A DNA stretch of 45,877 nt from NCBI GenBank assembly GCA_003277985.1, contig QCHR01000009.1, positions 1 through 45,877 on the forward strand. The letters run 5' to 3'. Under the pieces are notes generated by a model. It ran no database searches and was not told the DNA's origin. It saw nothing but the letters and a program-made list of their open reading frames with translations. Every line of letters starts with the position of its first letter. Within the stretch, counting starts at the first letter, position 1. Both the position numbers and the translations under genes were made by a program. The stretch is from Prochlorococcus sp. AG-402-G06 (lineage in GTDB: Bacteria; Cyanobacteriota; Cyanobacteriia; PCC-6307; Cyanobiaceae). Positions 35,336-44,857 of this stretch are shown in pieces.

Positions 35336-36298
35336 TTGCAAGTTACTTTTCTAGGAACAAGTTCAGGGGTTCCAACTCTGACTAGGAACGTATCAGCAAT
35401 GGTACTAAAGCCTCCACAAAGGTCAGAATTGTGGTTGTTCGATTGTGGCGAAGGTACACAACATCAATTCATCAGAAGCAATCTGAAGTTATCTCAAATC
35501 AAAAAAATATTTATTACTCATATGCATGGGGATCATATTTATGGTCTACCTGGACTTCTAGCAACTATTGGATTAGCAGGCAGCAGCACAGGAATTGAGA
35601 TTTATGGGCCAACTCCACTTAAAGACTTCATTGATTCTTGTTTGTACAACAGTTCAAGCAGATTGGCTTACCCTTTAAAATTCCACCAGGTTGAGCATTC
35701 TGCCTCTAATAAGGAAATATTATTTGAGGATCTCGATTTCGAAGTCAAATCTGCTCCACTCAAGCATCGAATCCCATCTTTTGCTTACAGGGTGAACCAA
35801 AAAACTAGACCCGGTAGATTCAATATAGAGAAAGCAAAATCAAAAAAGATACCTCCTGGACCCATTTACGCCGCTCTTCAACGGGGGGAGGAAGTGAGAT
35901 TGGAGGATGGTCGCATTTTTTCTGGGAAAGAATTCTGCGGTCCACCTAGGCCTGGGGTAAGCATGGTTTATTGCACAGATACTGTTTACACAGAATCAGC
36001 AATTGAGATTTCTAAAGAAGCCGATCTACTAATCCATGAATCAACATATTCTTATCGAGAAACTGAAATGGCTTATGAACGTGGACATTCAACTGCCACT
36101 ATGGCCGCTCAGATTGCTGCGAAAGCAAATGTAGACCAACTAATTCTGACTCATTTGAGTCCGAGGTACACCCCTGGAAATCAAACAGGTCCTAATGAGT
36201 TGCTTAAAGAAGCAAAAGCAATTTTTCCAAATACTCAGTTAGCAAGAGACTTTCTACAAATTGATATAAATAAACGCTGCAACTGCAACAGTTCGTGA
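35336..36298 (+). CDS. rnz: Ribonuclease Z
   Basis: Metallo-beta-lactamase endonuclease that trims tRNA 3' trailers, needed here because the tRNA genes seen lack encoded CCA. The 320-residue protein has LGTSSGVPT at the N-terminus, the zinc motif HMHGDH (62-67), the flexible-arm region with PGRFN and [13 protein letters not shown], and [17 protein letters not shown] and LTHLSPRY at the end. The start is TTG at 35336, supported by AGAGG at 35326-35330 upstream. 74 bases before the pentapeptide gene. Confidence 0.97.
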   Translation: MQVTFLGTSSGVPTLTRNVSAMVLKPPQRSELWLFDCGEGTQHQFIRSNLKLSQIKKIFITHMHGDHIYGLPGLLATIGLAGSSTGIEIYGPTPLKDFIDSCLYNSSSRLAYPLKFHQVEHSASNKEILFEDLDFEVKSAPLKHRIPSFAYRVNQKTRPGRFNIEKAKSKKIPPGPIYAALQRGEEVRLEDGRIFSGKEFCGPPRPGVSMVYCTDTVYTESAIEISKEADLLIHESTYSYRETEMAYERGHSTATMAAQIAAKANVDQLILTHLSPRYTPGNQTGPNELLKEAKAIFPNTQLARDFLQIDINKRCNCNSS

Positions 36299-36372
36299 TC
36301 CCTTTGCCTATGAAATGCCTCTACATGAAACAATAGTCGAGTTTGGTGCTTCTTTAATCGCTGGCGTTATTA

Positions 36373-36921
36373 ATGGATTCTCTTATTTCTTCCCTTAAAC
36401 GGTCCCTTACAAGACTCTTAGTCTTGATACCTGTGCTTGTAAGTCTTAGCATTAGTCCTTTATCTGTAAGTGCCCTGTATCCCAGCGACCCTTCATCAGT
36501 AGAGGCTATAGATGACAGCTTGCATGGACAGGACTTGCAAAATACAGAATATGTAAAATACGACCTATCAGGAAAAGATCTTGGTGAGGCAAATTTTACA
36601 GGTGCTTATTTCAGTGTTTCTAGCTTAAAAAACGCTGATCTATCAGGTGCAAACATGACCAATGTCATTGCCTATGCAACTAGGTTTGATAATGCGAACC
36701 TCACAAATGTAAAACTGACTGGTGCTGAGTTGCTTAAGAGTGTTTTTGATGGTGTAACTATTGATGGCGCCGACTTTACTGATGCGGTGCTTGATAGAAG
36801 TCAACAGAAAAAACTTTGCGAAGTTGCAACTGGAAGCACAGCCGAAAGTCTTGGTTGTAGCACTACAGCCGCTGGATATGTACCTGCAACTAAAGGGCAA
36901 GGTTTCAACCCAGGTACTTAA
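36373..36921 (+). CDS. Lumenal pentapeptide-repeat protein
   Basis: A 182-residue exported protein. Residues ~10-35 are a signal peptide with a basic N-region and hydrophobic core (LLVLIPVLVSLSISPLSVSA), directing export to the thylakoid lumen or periplasm. About residues 60-125 contain tandem A(D/N)LxX repeats (ANFTG, ADLSG, ANMTN, ANLTN, AELLK, ADFTD) that form a right-handed beta helix. Two cysteines follow (KLCEVA, LGCSTT). The role is unknown; such proteins occur in thylakoid lumens of plants and cyanobacteria. It ends in a very strong terminator. Confidence 0.9.
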   Translation: MDSLISSLKRSLTRLLVLIPVLVSLSISPLSVSALYPSDPSSVEAIDDSLHGQDLQNTEYVKYDLSGKDLGEANFTGAYFSVSSLKNADLSGANMTNVIAYATRFDNANLTNVKLTGAELLKSVFDGVTIDGADFTDAVLDRSQQKKLCEVATGSTAESLGCSTTAAGYVPATKGQGFNPGT

Positions 36922-36940
36922 TTCATCGAAAAATCAACAA

Positions 36941-36977
36941 CCAATAAAAAAGGGGCCAATGGCCCCTTTTTTATTGG
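36941..36977. terminator. Strong bidirectional terminator
   Basis: A perfect 17-bp stem, CCAATAAAAAAGGGGCC (36941-36957) and its reverse complement (36961-36977), with a 3-base AAT loop. The G/C core is flanked by A and T runs on both strands, so it can end both the pentapeptide gene and the convergent small gene at 36993. Confidence 0.95.
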
Positions 36978-36992
36978 TTAAACCTAATTTTT

Positions 36993-37184
36993 TTACTTTG
37001 TGACAAGAAAGAAAGCAGCCGCAGCTCCTCCAACCGCAAACATGGGTAACCCAACTAGCAAATGTGAGGTGCCAAAGCCAAAACCTTTCTGGCGCAATAT
37101 AAAATAGCCAACTCCAGCAGCTCCAGCAGCTAATGGAATAGCTGCAGTAGCAGCAGAAGCAACAGCGTGATAGTCGAAGTTCAT
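36993..37184 (-). CDS. Small Ala/Gly-rich membrane protein, unknown function
   Basis: A 63-residue protein with two hydrophobic segments rich in Ala and Gly (~10-30, AATAAIPLAAGAAGVGYFIL, and ~42-61, LLVGLPMFAVGGAAAAFFLV), joined by a short RQKGFGFG loop. The hairpin form suggests a thylakoid or plasma-membrane miniprotein. I do not recognise a named subunit. The start is ATG at 37184; the gene ends at the shared strong terminator. Confidence 0.75.
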   Translation of the reverse strand: MNFDYHAVASAATAAIPLAAGAAGVGYFILRQKGFGFGTSHLLVGLPMFAVGGAAAAFFLVTK

Positions 37185-37309
37185 CCCTGTGTTGAAATTT
37201 AATTACTTACAATTATCCTTCAAATCTGAAAAATGGTATGAAATAATGCTTGAAATGCTTCATATCTTCATCACTTTAAATCCAAAGGAATTTTCAATTT
37301 TTCTAAAAC

Positions 37310-37699
37310 TCATGCAGCATGAGGCGCAATATTTGAGCTATCTCTGGAACGTGGATGTTTGCTGTACCACCATTCCTGAAAATTCTTATCTAAACGACTA
37401 GAAAACAATGTCAAAATTGTTTGTGTTGGTTTTACACCTGGTTGGATAATCTCGACAGAATATGATGGACATTTTTGTGCAGCAATATCAGCGACCAATC
37501 TTTTCCCAATTCTTCTCCAACTAGGCTCCTTACTTCGCCATGAGAGCCTGCAGCAAGGCCAGGGCAACTCCTCACGATCATATAGGCGGCAACATGGGCC
37601 CAAAACCCTAAAACTAAATTGACCTCCAATACTTGAATGTATAGAGCCATGATCTAAAAGACCTTTAACTTTATCGGTTGGCAAAACTTCTGAAATCAA
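37310..37699 (-). CDS. Cys/Trp-rich conserved-looking orphan
   Basis: A 129-residue soluble protein without signal or membrane segments. Its distinct feature is two cysteine pairs close together, GPCCRLYDREELPWPCCRLSW (~34-54), plus another Cys at ~80, a pattern that could hold a metal or Fe-S cluster. The region around is rich in Arg and Trp. I do not recognise the family. The start is TTG at 37699 with AAGGA seven bases upstream on the minus strand, which supports it. It lies downstream of ferredoxin on the same strand. A smaller open frame inside it on the same strand (37432-37650) is judged a shadow. Confidence 0.68.
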   Translation of the reverse strand: MISEVLPTDKVKGLLDHGSIHSSIGGQFSFRVLGPCCRLYDREELPWPCCRLSWRSKEPSWRRIGKRLVADIAAQKCPSYSVEIIQPGVKPTQTILTLFSSRLDKNFQEWWYSKHPRSRDSSNIAPHAA

Positions 37700-37808
37700 T
37701 TAATCCTTAAATAATTTTATTTGCGCTCGCAAGCACATAAACAAGAGGTTGGCGACAAAGGAGGTTTTTGGCAAGCAAAACGATAAAAATCTGGTAAAAA
37801 AATTAATA

Positions 37809-38129
<321 letters not shown>

Positions 38130-38144
38130 TTAGAATTTATTTAA

Positions 38145-39080
38145 TCAAGGTAAATCCTGAGACATCACCATTAAGGCCCATTGATCTTTTGTCTTAATAT
38201 CAAGAATTTGCCACCCAAGTGGTAAAAAAAATTCTTGAAGTTCTTTTATTTGCTCAACTAATAAACCAGACAAAATCACTTTACCTTTGTAAGCAATAAT
38301 TTTATTGAAGTTTGGACCCAATGATTTTATGACAGGTGCAAGAATATTGCAGAGAATTAAATCAATTTTTTTTTCCGGCATATTCGCCTGAAGTTCCTCA
38401 ATTGAACCAAGAAAAACATTTAAGAGCTTTTCAGGAAAATTATTTAAGGACGAATTAATTTTTGTTGCTGATATTGCTAAAGAATCAGTATCAACAGAGA
38501 AGGTCCTCTGCGCTCCTAATTTCAATGCAGTCAAAGACAAAATTCCGCTTCCACAACCCAAATCAGCAATTGTTTGACCTATGGGAGGTTCATTATCCAA
38601 GGCTTCAATGCATAGCCTGGTTGAAGGATGGCTTCCAGTTCCAAAAGCACTCCCAGGATCTAAACGAATAATTTTTCGCTCTAAAAATTTTTCAGGAACA
38701 TCTAACCATGCCGGTAAAATTAAGATTGATTTTCCTACGGGATCAGGTTTCCAGTTTCTTTTCCAACTTAAGCTCCAATCTTCATCTTTTATTTGAATCC
38801 ATTTGCATTCAGGCAAAGTCAAGCCAAATGGTTTTGCCAAAGATATTAATGATTGGACTAGGGTCTCTTGATCTCTAACTGACCATTCATTCAAAGGAAG
38901 CCATATAAATAACGTCTGAGTGTAATTCTCATCTGGATCATGCTCAAAAGAGAATCTATGAATATCTAGTTTGCTCAACAGCCAAAAAATAGAATCTTCT
39001 AGCTCAAATGAAAATTCTTGCTCCAATCTCAACCAAGGAACCTGAGAATTATACAAATCTATGTTTTTTTCAAGTAACAA
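38145..39080 (-). CDS. prmA: Ribosomal protein L11 methyltransferase
   Basis: SAM-dependent enzyme methylating lysines of ribosomal protein L11. The 311-residue protein has the linker DPGSAFGTGSHPSTRLC, motif I IADLGCGSGILSL (~170-182), VDTDSLAISAT, and LILCNILAPVI (~242-252), all PrmA-specific. The N-terminal substrate domain is present. The start is TTG at 39080, one base after the serA stop, implying translation coupled to serA. Confidence 0.95.
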   Translation of the reverse strand: MLLEKNIDLYNSQVPWLRLEQEFSFELEDSIFWLLSKLDIHRFSFEHDPDENYTQTLFIWLPLNEWSVRDQETLVQSLISLAKPFGLTLPECKWIQIKDEDWSLSWKRNWKPDPVGKSILILPAWLDVPEKFLERKIIRLDPGSAFGTGSHPSTRLCIEALDNEPPIGQTIADLGCGSGILSLTALKLGAQRTFSVDTDSLAISATKINSSLNNFPEKLLNVFLGSIEELQANMPEKKIDLILCNILAPVIKSLGPNFNKIIAYKGKVILSGLLVEQIKELQEFFLPLGWQILDIKTKDQWALMVMSQDLP

Positions 39081-39081
39081 A

Positions 39082-40668
39082 TTACAAAGTCACAGAATGA
39101 GCTTCATTTATTCCTTGCATTGAAATAATCGAGCCCAATAACTCAGAGGGTATAGGATCATCGATACTTAAAACCATAACGGCCTCACCTCTAACAATCC
39201 TTCGTCCTACTTGCATTGATGCAATATTTACGTTGTATTTTCCAAGAAGTGATCCTATCTGTCCAATGATACCAGGCATATCTCTATGCCTGGTAAAAAG
39301 CATATGTCTACTTGGCACAAAATTTATTGGATACTCATCAATGCTTGTAATACCAAGATCACCATCACCAAAAACAGTCCCTGAGACACTATGTCCCCCT
39401 TTGTCACTAAAACTGTCCAACTGCAACGAGCCTCGAGCGAACTCCGGGCTTAACTCATCCTTGATTTCGACAACATCAATACCACGTCCTTTAGCCTCCA
39501 AAGAGGCATTAACATAGTTAATTTTATCTCCAAGTGCACTTGTAAGTAATCCCTTCAAAGTTGCAATAACTAAAGGTTGGGATGGATGTTGAGCGAATTC
39601 TCCTTGCAAACGTACTTCTAATTTTTGAATCTGACCCCCTGAAATTTGACTGACTAATAATCCAAGTGTCTCGGCTAGTTTTAAGTGTGGTTTAAGACTA
39701 TCCATTATCTCCGCACTCAGACCTGGAATATTTACGGCGCTGCGAGCTGGCAGGCCTAAAAGAACATCCCTAATTTGTTCTGCGACATCAATAGCTACAT
39801 TTTGTTGTGCCTCAACAGTTGAAGCGCCTAGATGTGGTGTTAGTACTAAGCCTTTTTTTACAGCGCGTAAAGGAGAGTCCTCAGACAAAGGTTCTTTTGC
39901 ATATACATCGATTGCAGCACCTTGAATAACATTTTCAACTAATGCATTAGCCAAATCATTTTCATTAATAATCCCACCCCTTGCACAATTCACCAATCTT
40001 GCGGTTGGTTTCATTTTTCTTAGAAGATCTAAATTAACTAAATTTTCTGTGTCAGGTGTCCTTGGAAGATGAAGGGTTACATAATCAGATTCTTTGAACA
40101 ACTCTTCAATATCGCTTAATCGAACCTGCATTTGCTGAGCCCTTTCACTAGAAACAAAAGGATCAAACCCAATGACTGCCATTCCCATTGCATTGGCAAC
40201 CTTTGCGACATGAGATCCAATCTTGCCAAGCCCAACTACTCCTAAAGTTTTCTTATAAAGCTCATTTCCTACATATTTCTTTCGATCCCAACCTCCAGAA
40301 AACATACTTGCATGTGCTTGAGGAATATTTCTTGATAATGCAAGAATCATTGCCAAAGCATGCTCAGCTGCAGCAATCGTGTTTCCCCCTGGAGAATTAA
40401 CGACTAATACACCCTTTCTTGTAGCAGTTGGCACATCAACATTATCTACGCCAACACCAGCTCTACCAATAATTCTCAATTTCTTAGCCTCAGAAATCAC
40501 ATCTGAAGTGACTTGGGTTCCTGAACGAATCATTAATCCGTCATAATCACCAATAATATTCTTTAACTGATCTGCTGAAAGACCTACTTTTTGGTCAACC
40601 TGAGCAACCTGCGTAAGAATATCTATACCTGCTTGATCAATGGGATCAGAAACAAGAACTTTCGTCAT
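39082..40668 (-). CDS. serA: D-3-phosphoglycerate dehydrogenase (long form)
   Basis: Oxidises 3-phosphoglycerate in the phosphorylated serine pathway. The 528-residue protein is the long type: catalytic and NAD domains (GLGKIGSHVA, NCARGGIINENDL, TPHLGAST), an intervening (ASB) domain (~315-450), and a C-terminal ACT domain (~455-528, RHRDMPGIIGQIGSLLG) that could sense serine. The ATG start is at 40668. It leads the run serA-prmA-ferredoxin. Confidence 0.97.
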   Translation of the reverse strand: MTKVLVSDPIDQAGIDILTQVAQVDQKVGLSADQLKNIIGDYDGLMIRSGTQVTSDVISEAKKLRIIGRAGVGVDNVDVPTATRKGVLVVNSPGGNTIAAAEHALAMILALSRNIPQAHASMFSGGWDRKKYVGNELYKKTLGVVGLGKIGSHVAKVANAMGMAVIGFDPFVSSERAQQMQVRLSDIEELFKESDYVTLHLPRTPDTENLVNLDLLRKMKPTARLVNCARGGIINENDLANALVENVIQGAAIDVYAKEPLSEDSPLRAVKKGLVLTPHLGASTVEAQQNVAIDVAEQIRDVLLGLPARSAVNIPGLSAEIMDSLKPHLKLAETLGLLVSQISGGQIQKLEVRLQGEFAQHPSQPLVIATLKGLLTSALGDKINYVNASLEAKGRGIDVVEIKDELSPEFARGSLQLDSFSDKGGHSVSGTVFGDGDLGITSIDEYPINFVPSRHMLFTRHRDMPGIIGQIGSLLGKYNVNIASMQVGRRIVRGEAVMVLSIDDPIPSELLGSIISMQGINEAHSVTL

Positions 40669-40772
40669 TAAGGGCGATAAACGTGCCGATCTGAACTTTA
40701 GTGATCTATTTGCTTCTGAACAGAATTATGTTGAGCAGGATTGAATATCCAAACATTTCAAGGAGCTAATTC

Positions 40773-41339
40773 GTGTCCACTTACGTAATCACCTTAAGAG
40801 AAAAGAAACCCGCAAAAGAGTTGTTACTCAAATTGAGAGACGCTGAAACACCTATCCTTAATTGCGATCTTATAGAACCATTGGGGAAAAAAATGGAAAA
40901 TGAAGATTCACCCATAGACACATCTAAAGACGTATTTATAAATCAATCAAATTTTTATGATATCAAACTTTTGAATCCATCTCTGGCTAAAAAGGAACGG
41001 CAAAAAACATTAGCATCATGGTTAATACCATTTGGTTTTGTTGCAGGGCTTAGCTTTTCTCAAATGACCAATCTGAACACATTTGCAGATATGGGGTTTC
41101 CAAATCAATTCGAAAAGATTTTGGGTGGCCTGGTAGGTATGCTTTCTGGGGCTCTAGGAAGTTTTTTTTCATCTGGGGGGATTAGCCAAGAAACAAATGA
41201 TGATTTAAGTGCAATTCGAAAAAGAAGTGAGGATGGCTTTTGGCTTTTAATTCTTGAATTACCAATAGAAATAGAGCCACCCTGGGCAATTATAAATGAA
41301 ACAAATAATGTAGAAATAATAACCTTAGGGAAAGAATAG
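40773..41339 (+). CDS. Conserved-looking membrane-associated protein, unknown function
   Basis: A 188-residue protein. Residues 1-85 are soluble. A hydrophobic Gly-rich stretch follows at ~86-145: WLIPFGFVAGLSFSQM and then GGLVGMLSGALGSFFSSGG, possibly two membrane segments. The C-terminus (FWLLILELPIEIEPPW) looks like a beta strand region. The start is GTG at 40773 with AAGGAG at about 40759-40764 as RBS. It is divergent from serA. I do not recognise a named family, although proteins of this form occur in cyanobacteria. Confidence 0.7.
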   Translation: MSTYVITLREKKPAKELLLKLRDAETPILNCDLIEPLGKKMENEDSPIDTSKDVFINQSNFYDIKLLNPSLAKKERQKTLASWLIPFGFVAGLSFSQMTNLNTFADMGFPNQFEKILGGLVGMLSGALGSFFSSGGISQETNDDLSAIRKRSEDGFWLLILELPIEIEPPWAIINETNNVEIITLGKE

Positions 41340-41493
41340 TAACAACTTAAATAATACTTATAAAAAAAAATACATATGATTGTTAATAGTATTGATCCAA
41401 TGATGAATATTATTTTTATCAGATAAAAGCAGAATTCATTTAAAATAGGTTTAGAATATTGATCTATGAAATAATAAGATTAAATCCCTTTTC

Positions 41494-42282
41494 ATGTATC
41501 TTCCAAAAGAAAAGATTTTATTTCAAAGCCCATTTCGTATTGAGTTAGAGCCTTTGCTCTACTACGCAGAAAAGGCGCTAAAAGATAGAGAACCAATTTG
41601 GTCACCTTTTTTATCAGCACAATTAATAGAGGAAGTAAAAAATAAATTTAATAAATTAGATGATATAAATCTTCTTTTCGAGGGAGGATTCCCAAGTGCA
41701 GAGCGTAAAAGAATATGTTTCTTGAGAACTGAAGAAGGGATGAACTCTCATTCTCTCGAAATTCCTATAAAAGGTATTTACATTAAAGGTAATTTTCTGT
41801 TTGATAGAGCTACACCAAATGATTTTAGAGATGTCTTAAATGAACTTGATGCCCAAGAAAATGAAATCGGTGACATTTGGTTAATTCGAGATAGAGGAGC
41901 TCAAGCTATTTGCACCCAAAAATGTGCTAATTCAATACATCAAAAGACTGGAAACCTAAGAGAAGTTGAAATATCAATCGAGCTCTTAGATCTCTGCGAT
42001 ATGGAGATCCCTTTTCATAGAGCAGAAAAAGTTATTAATACGGTTGAGGCATCTACGAGGATTGATGCAATAGCCTCGGCAGGTTTTGGGTTGTCAAGAT
42101 CAAAAATAACCACACAAATCAAGAAAGGATCTTTGCGACTTAACTGGGCGATGAATAATCAACCCAGTAAATCTGTAAATATTGGAGACATAATTCACTT
42201 AGAGAGAAAAGGTTCTCTCAAAGTTTTAAATATTGATAAAACAAAAAAGGAGCGCTGGAGAATCAAATTACTAAGGCAATGA
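41494..42282 (+). CDS. Photosystem II S4 domain protein (YlmH-like)
   Basis: A 262-residue RNA-binding protein of the YlmH type, annotated in cyanobacteria as 'photosystem II S4 domain protein'. The N-terminal domain includes FEGGFPSAERKRICFL (~72-87) and a DFRDVLNELDAQENEIGDI segment (~110-130). The C-terminal S4 domain (~183-245) shows STRIDAIASAGFGLSRSK, QIKKGSLRLNW and the closing VNIGDIIHLERKGSL. Binding to RNA is expected; the link to photosystem II is known only from plant and cyanobacterial relatives. The ATG start is at 41494. tRNA-Val follows. Confidence 0.9.
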   Translation: MYLPKEKILFQSPFRIELEPLLYYAEKALKDREPIWSPFLSAQLIEEVKNKFNKLDDINLLFEGGFPSAERKRICFLRTEEGMNSHSLEIPIKGIYIKGNFLFDRATPNDFRDVLNELDAQENEIGDIWLIRDRGAQAICTQKCANSIHQKTGNLREVEISIELLDLCDMEIPFHRAEKVINTVEASTRIDAIASAGFGLSRSKITTQIKKGSLRLNWAMNNQPSKSVNIGDIIHLERKGSLKVLNIDKTKKERWRIKLLRQ

Positions 42283-42350
42283 TTATTAGGTCCTATTGCC
42301 TGCTAACTTCATGAAGGGACCTGACAATTTAGTTCTAAATTTAATTCAAA

Positions 42351-42422
<72 letters not shown>

Positions 42423-42932
42423 TTAAAAAACTACAACAAGGAGAATATCTGACCAATTAAAATAATAGAGAAAATTCTAAATCTCCTTACCTATCAAACA
42501 TTTGATGAAGTTTAATCCATGTGATTTCACTCTCACTCTGATCTGCCAAACCAATTACGGAATACTCAACATTCTTTGATTCTTTAATTTCTTGTTGTCT
42601 CAGCATTTCTCTAGCATCAATGTTTGCAGGCATTAAACAGAAGCAAATTCCTTTGCATCAAAACAAGTGTTAAAGAACAATGCCAGAAGTATTAATATTT
42701 TTTTAACCTTGTTAAAATCAGGTTGGGAAGTATCTTCTTGATTTTTTCTTGCCTTTAAATCCTCAGATTTTTCCAAGCCCTAACGAGTAAAATATCCTTA
42801 TTTATGATTCAAAGTAATATTCAAATAATTTTTTTACATTAGAGGTTAGTCAAAGTTTGCTGCAATTAAGTTTATTTAAAGGTTATCACTACCTACCAAT
42901 AAAAAACTATTTACACTCAAATCTAAATTAAA
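42423..42932. other. Intergenic region between tRNA-Val and murD
   Basis: A 510-base gap. It holds one plausible minus-strand small ORF (42487-42633, given separately) and otherwise AT-rich DNA with no clear gene. It must include the murD promoter. A short inverted repeat AACCT/AGGTT near 42706-42725 is too small to call. Confidence 0.45.
42487..42633 (-). CDS. Possible 48-residue small protein
   Basis: An open frame from ATG at 42633 to TAA at 42487. The predicted peptide is charged and helical in look, starting MPANIDAREMLRQQEIKESK and ending HQMFDR, unlike the random AT-rich frames around it (balanced Glu/Lys, few Asn/Ile runs). No family recognised. It lies antisense to its neighbours. 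Confidence 0.4.
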   Translation of the reverse strand: MPANIDAREMLRQQEIKESKNVEYSVIGLADQSESEITWIKLHQMFDR

Positions 42933-44342
42933 TTGTCAAAACAAAAAAAGTCAACTCAAATTTATATTGTTCTTGGACTAGGAAGCTCAGGGAGAAGTGC
43001 AGCAAGACTACTGAAATCAGAGGGGAAGAACGTTTTAGTATTAGAAAACAATTCAAATGAAAAACTAATAAATATATCTAATAAATTAAAATCAGAAGGA
43101 ATCAATGTTATTTTGCTCGATGAGCCACTTCATATTAACAACTTCAAACCTTGGATAGAAAGAATTTCTTCAATCATTGTTAGTCCAGGAATAGATTGGG
43201 AACATATTGCTTTAAAAGAATTAAGAGTTGAAAATATAAGCATAAATGGAGAAGTCGAATTAGCTTGGCAAAGATTAAATCATATCCCAACTATTGGTAT
43301 TACTGGGACTAATGGCAAAACTACTGTAACAAATATGCTTAATCATGTTCTTAAAATGAATGGTTTAAAGACAGACATGGGAGGAAATATTGGAAAACCA
43401 TTATCTACAATTGCCTTAGAAAATATAAACAAAAATCACGATGAATTAAATTGGCTTGTTTTAGAATTAAGTAGTTATCAAATTGAGGGTTCACCAAATG
43501 TAAAACCAACAATAGGTATATGGACAACATTTACTCCTGATCATTTAGAAAGACATAATGATATAAAAACATATTACGAAATCAAGAGGAGTTTACTAGA
43601 GAAATCATCCATTCGGATTTATAACTCTGATGATAAATATTTATCCAGTAAGAGAAAAGAATTACCTCAAGGTATTTGGGTTGGAACACATGCTCAGTCA
43701 TACTATTCTCATCATCCAAAATTCTGGGTCGATCAAAAAGGTTACATTTTTGAAGACCAAGAAAAACTTTTTCACACTTCTAGACTTAGGATACCTGGGA
43801 ACCATAACTTGCAAAACCTATTACTAGTAACAGCAGCAGCAAGAGAAATAGGTCTTGATCATTCAGAAATAGCTGAATCTATAAATTCATTTAGATCAAT
43901 CCCACATAGATTAGAGTTTTTAGAAAAGATAAACAATTTAAGTTTTTATAATGATAGTAAAGCTACTAATTTTGACTCTTCAATAACTGGTTTAAAATCT
44001 ATTCTTTCTCCTATAATCTTACTCGCTGGTGGCATACAAAAGAAAGGAACCTATGTTCCTTGGATTAAACAAATAAAGAAATCTACTAACGGGATAGTTT
44101 TATTTGGACTTAGTGCACATAATTTAAAGAAAATATTATTAAGATCTTCTTATGAAGGAGAAATAATAGTCACGAAAAATCTAGAGCAAGCAACAATAGC
44201 TGCTATTGATATGGCAAGAAAAAACAATTCAAAGAGCATACTATTATCTCCAGCATGCGCAAGTTTTGATCAATATAACAACTACGAGGAAAGAGGTGAT
44301 CATTTCAAAAAACTAGTTAAAAAGTATGGACTTTTCAAATGA
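42933..44342 (+). CDS. murD: UDP-N-acetylmuramoyl-L-alanine-D-glutamate ligase
   Basis: Adds D-glutamate to UDP-MurNAc-L-Ala in peptidoglycan synthesis. The 469-residue Mur ligase shows an N-terminal Rossmann start (VLGLGSSGRSAARLL), SIIVSPGIDW, the ATP loop GITGTNGKTTVTNML (~128-142), ELSSYQIEGS, TFTPDHLERH, IPHRLEFLEKI and NDSKATN. The start is TTG at 42933 with no clear RBS. Its stop TGA overlaps the ATG of a short ORF (ATGA, 44339-44342). Confidence 0.96.
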   Translation: MSKQKKSTQIYIVLGLGSSGRSAARLLKSEGKNVLVLENNSNEKLINISNKLKSEGINVILLDEPLHINNFKPWIERISSIIVSPGIDWEHIALKELRVENISINGEVELAWQRLNHIPTIGITGTNGKTTVTNMLNHVLKMNGLKTDMGGNIGKPLSTIALENINKNHDELNWLVLELSSYQIEGSPNVKPTIGIWTTFTPDHLERHNDIKTYYEIKRSLLEKSSIRIYNSDDKYLSSKRKELPQGIWVGTHAQSYYSHHPKFWVDQKGYIFEDQEKLFHTSRLRIPGNHNLQNLLLVTAAAREIGLDHSEIAESINSFRSIPHRLEFLEKINNLSFYNDSKATNFDSSITGLKSILSPIILLAGGIQKKGTYVPWIKQIKKSTNGIVLFGLSAHNLKKILLRSSYEGEIIVTKNLEQATIAAIDMARKNNSKSILLSPACASFDQYNNYEERGDHFKKLVKKYGLFK

Positions 44343-44434
44343 ATAAGTTTTCAACCCATATTAGACTTGGTCGGGGATCCACCCTTGGAGACTATGAGAC
44401 TCATGATAATTTAAAAGAGGATCTACTAAGGTAA
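44339..44434 (+). CDS. Possible 31-residue small protein coupled to murD
   Basis: ATG at 44339 overlaps the murD stop by 4 bases (ATGA), and the TAA at 44432-44434 lies one base before the TTG start of the next gene. The predicted peptide (MNKFSTHIRLGRGSTLGDYE then a charged end NLKEDLLR) is polar. The tight spacing on both sides is the only support; it could equally be an untranslated spacer. Confidence 0.35.
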   Translation: MNKFSTHIRLGRGSTLGDYETHDNLKEDLLR

Positions 44435-44435
44435 T

Positions 44436-44750
44436 TTGAATAACAACCATTTCCCGAAAAAAGCTATTAGTCACAAGGAGTTAAATGACTTTTTGAGAAA
44501 TGCTAAAAAAGACATATCTACAATTTGCGAATCTGAAAACTTTGAGACAAAGGAAACACAAGAATACAAAGACTTAATAAAAAATTGGACAGAGTCAAGT
44601 CAGAAAATCTTACTAATGATTAATAATCAAAAGCAAGTTTTAACTAAAAATAAAAATCCAAAAGCTCTTATGGCCTTCGGGGCCATGGGAGCCCATATAA
44701 ACATGGCTCTACAAGCATTCAAAGCAACAGAGTCGGACTTTGGAGATTAA
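44436..44750 (+). CDS. Small helical hypothetical protein
   Basis: A 104-residue soluble protein, Lys/Glu/Asn-rich in its first two thirds with heptad-like helices (ELNDFLRNAKKDISTI), and a more hydrophobic C-terminal segment (ALMAFGAMGAHINMALQAF). No family recognised. The start is TTG at 44436, with AAGG at 44428-44431 just before it. It follows murD and the 31-residue ORF closely, suggesting the same transcript. Confidence 0.6.
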   Translation: MNNNHFPKKAISHKELNDFLRNAKKDISTICESENFETKETQEYKDLIKNWTESSQKILLMINNQKQVLTKNKNPKALMAFGAMGAHINMALQAFKATESDFGD

Positions 44751-44857
44751 ATATTAGTAAATTTATTACATAAGAAACTAAAAGAACTAAATTTACTTTT
44801 TAAAAAATATAATTAAGTATTAAATCCTTTTTACAAAGGTTATACCATAATCTCATT

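Noticed and set aside
37432..37650. 72-codon open frame on the minus strand inside the Cys-rich orphan
   Set aside because: The overlapping longer frame has an RBS and a more protein-like sequence; this one is a shadow.
39082..40668. Plus-strand frames opposite serA (94 and 70 codons)
   Set aside because: They are antisense shadows of a clearly identified enzyme gene.
42288..42322. AGGTCC/GGACCT inverted repeat after the S4-domain gene
   Set aside because: Six-bp stem with a 23-base loop and no T run; too weak for a terminator call.
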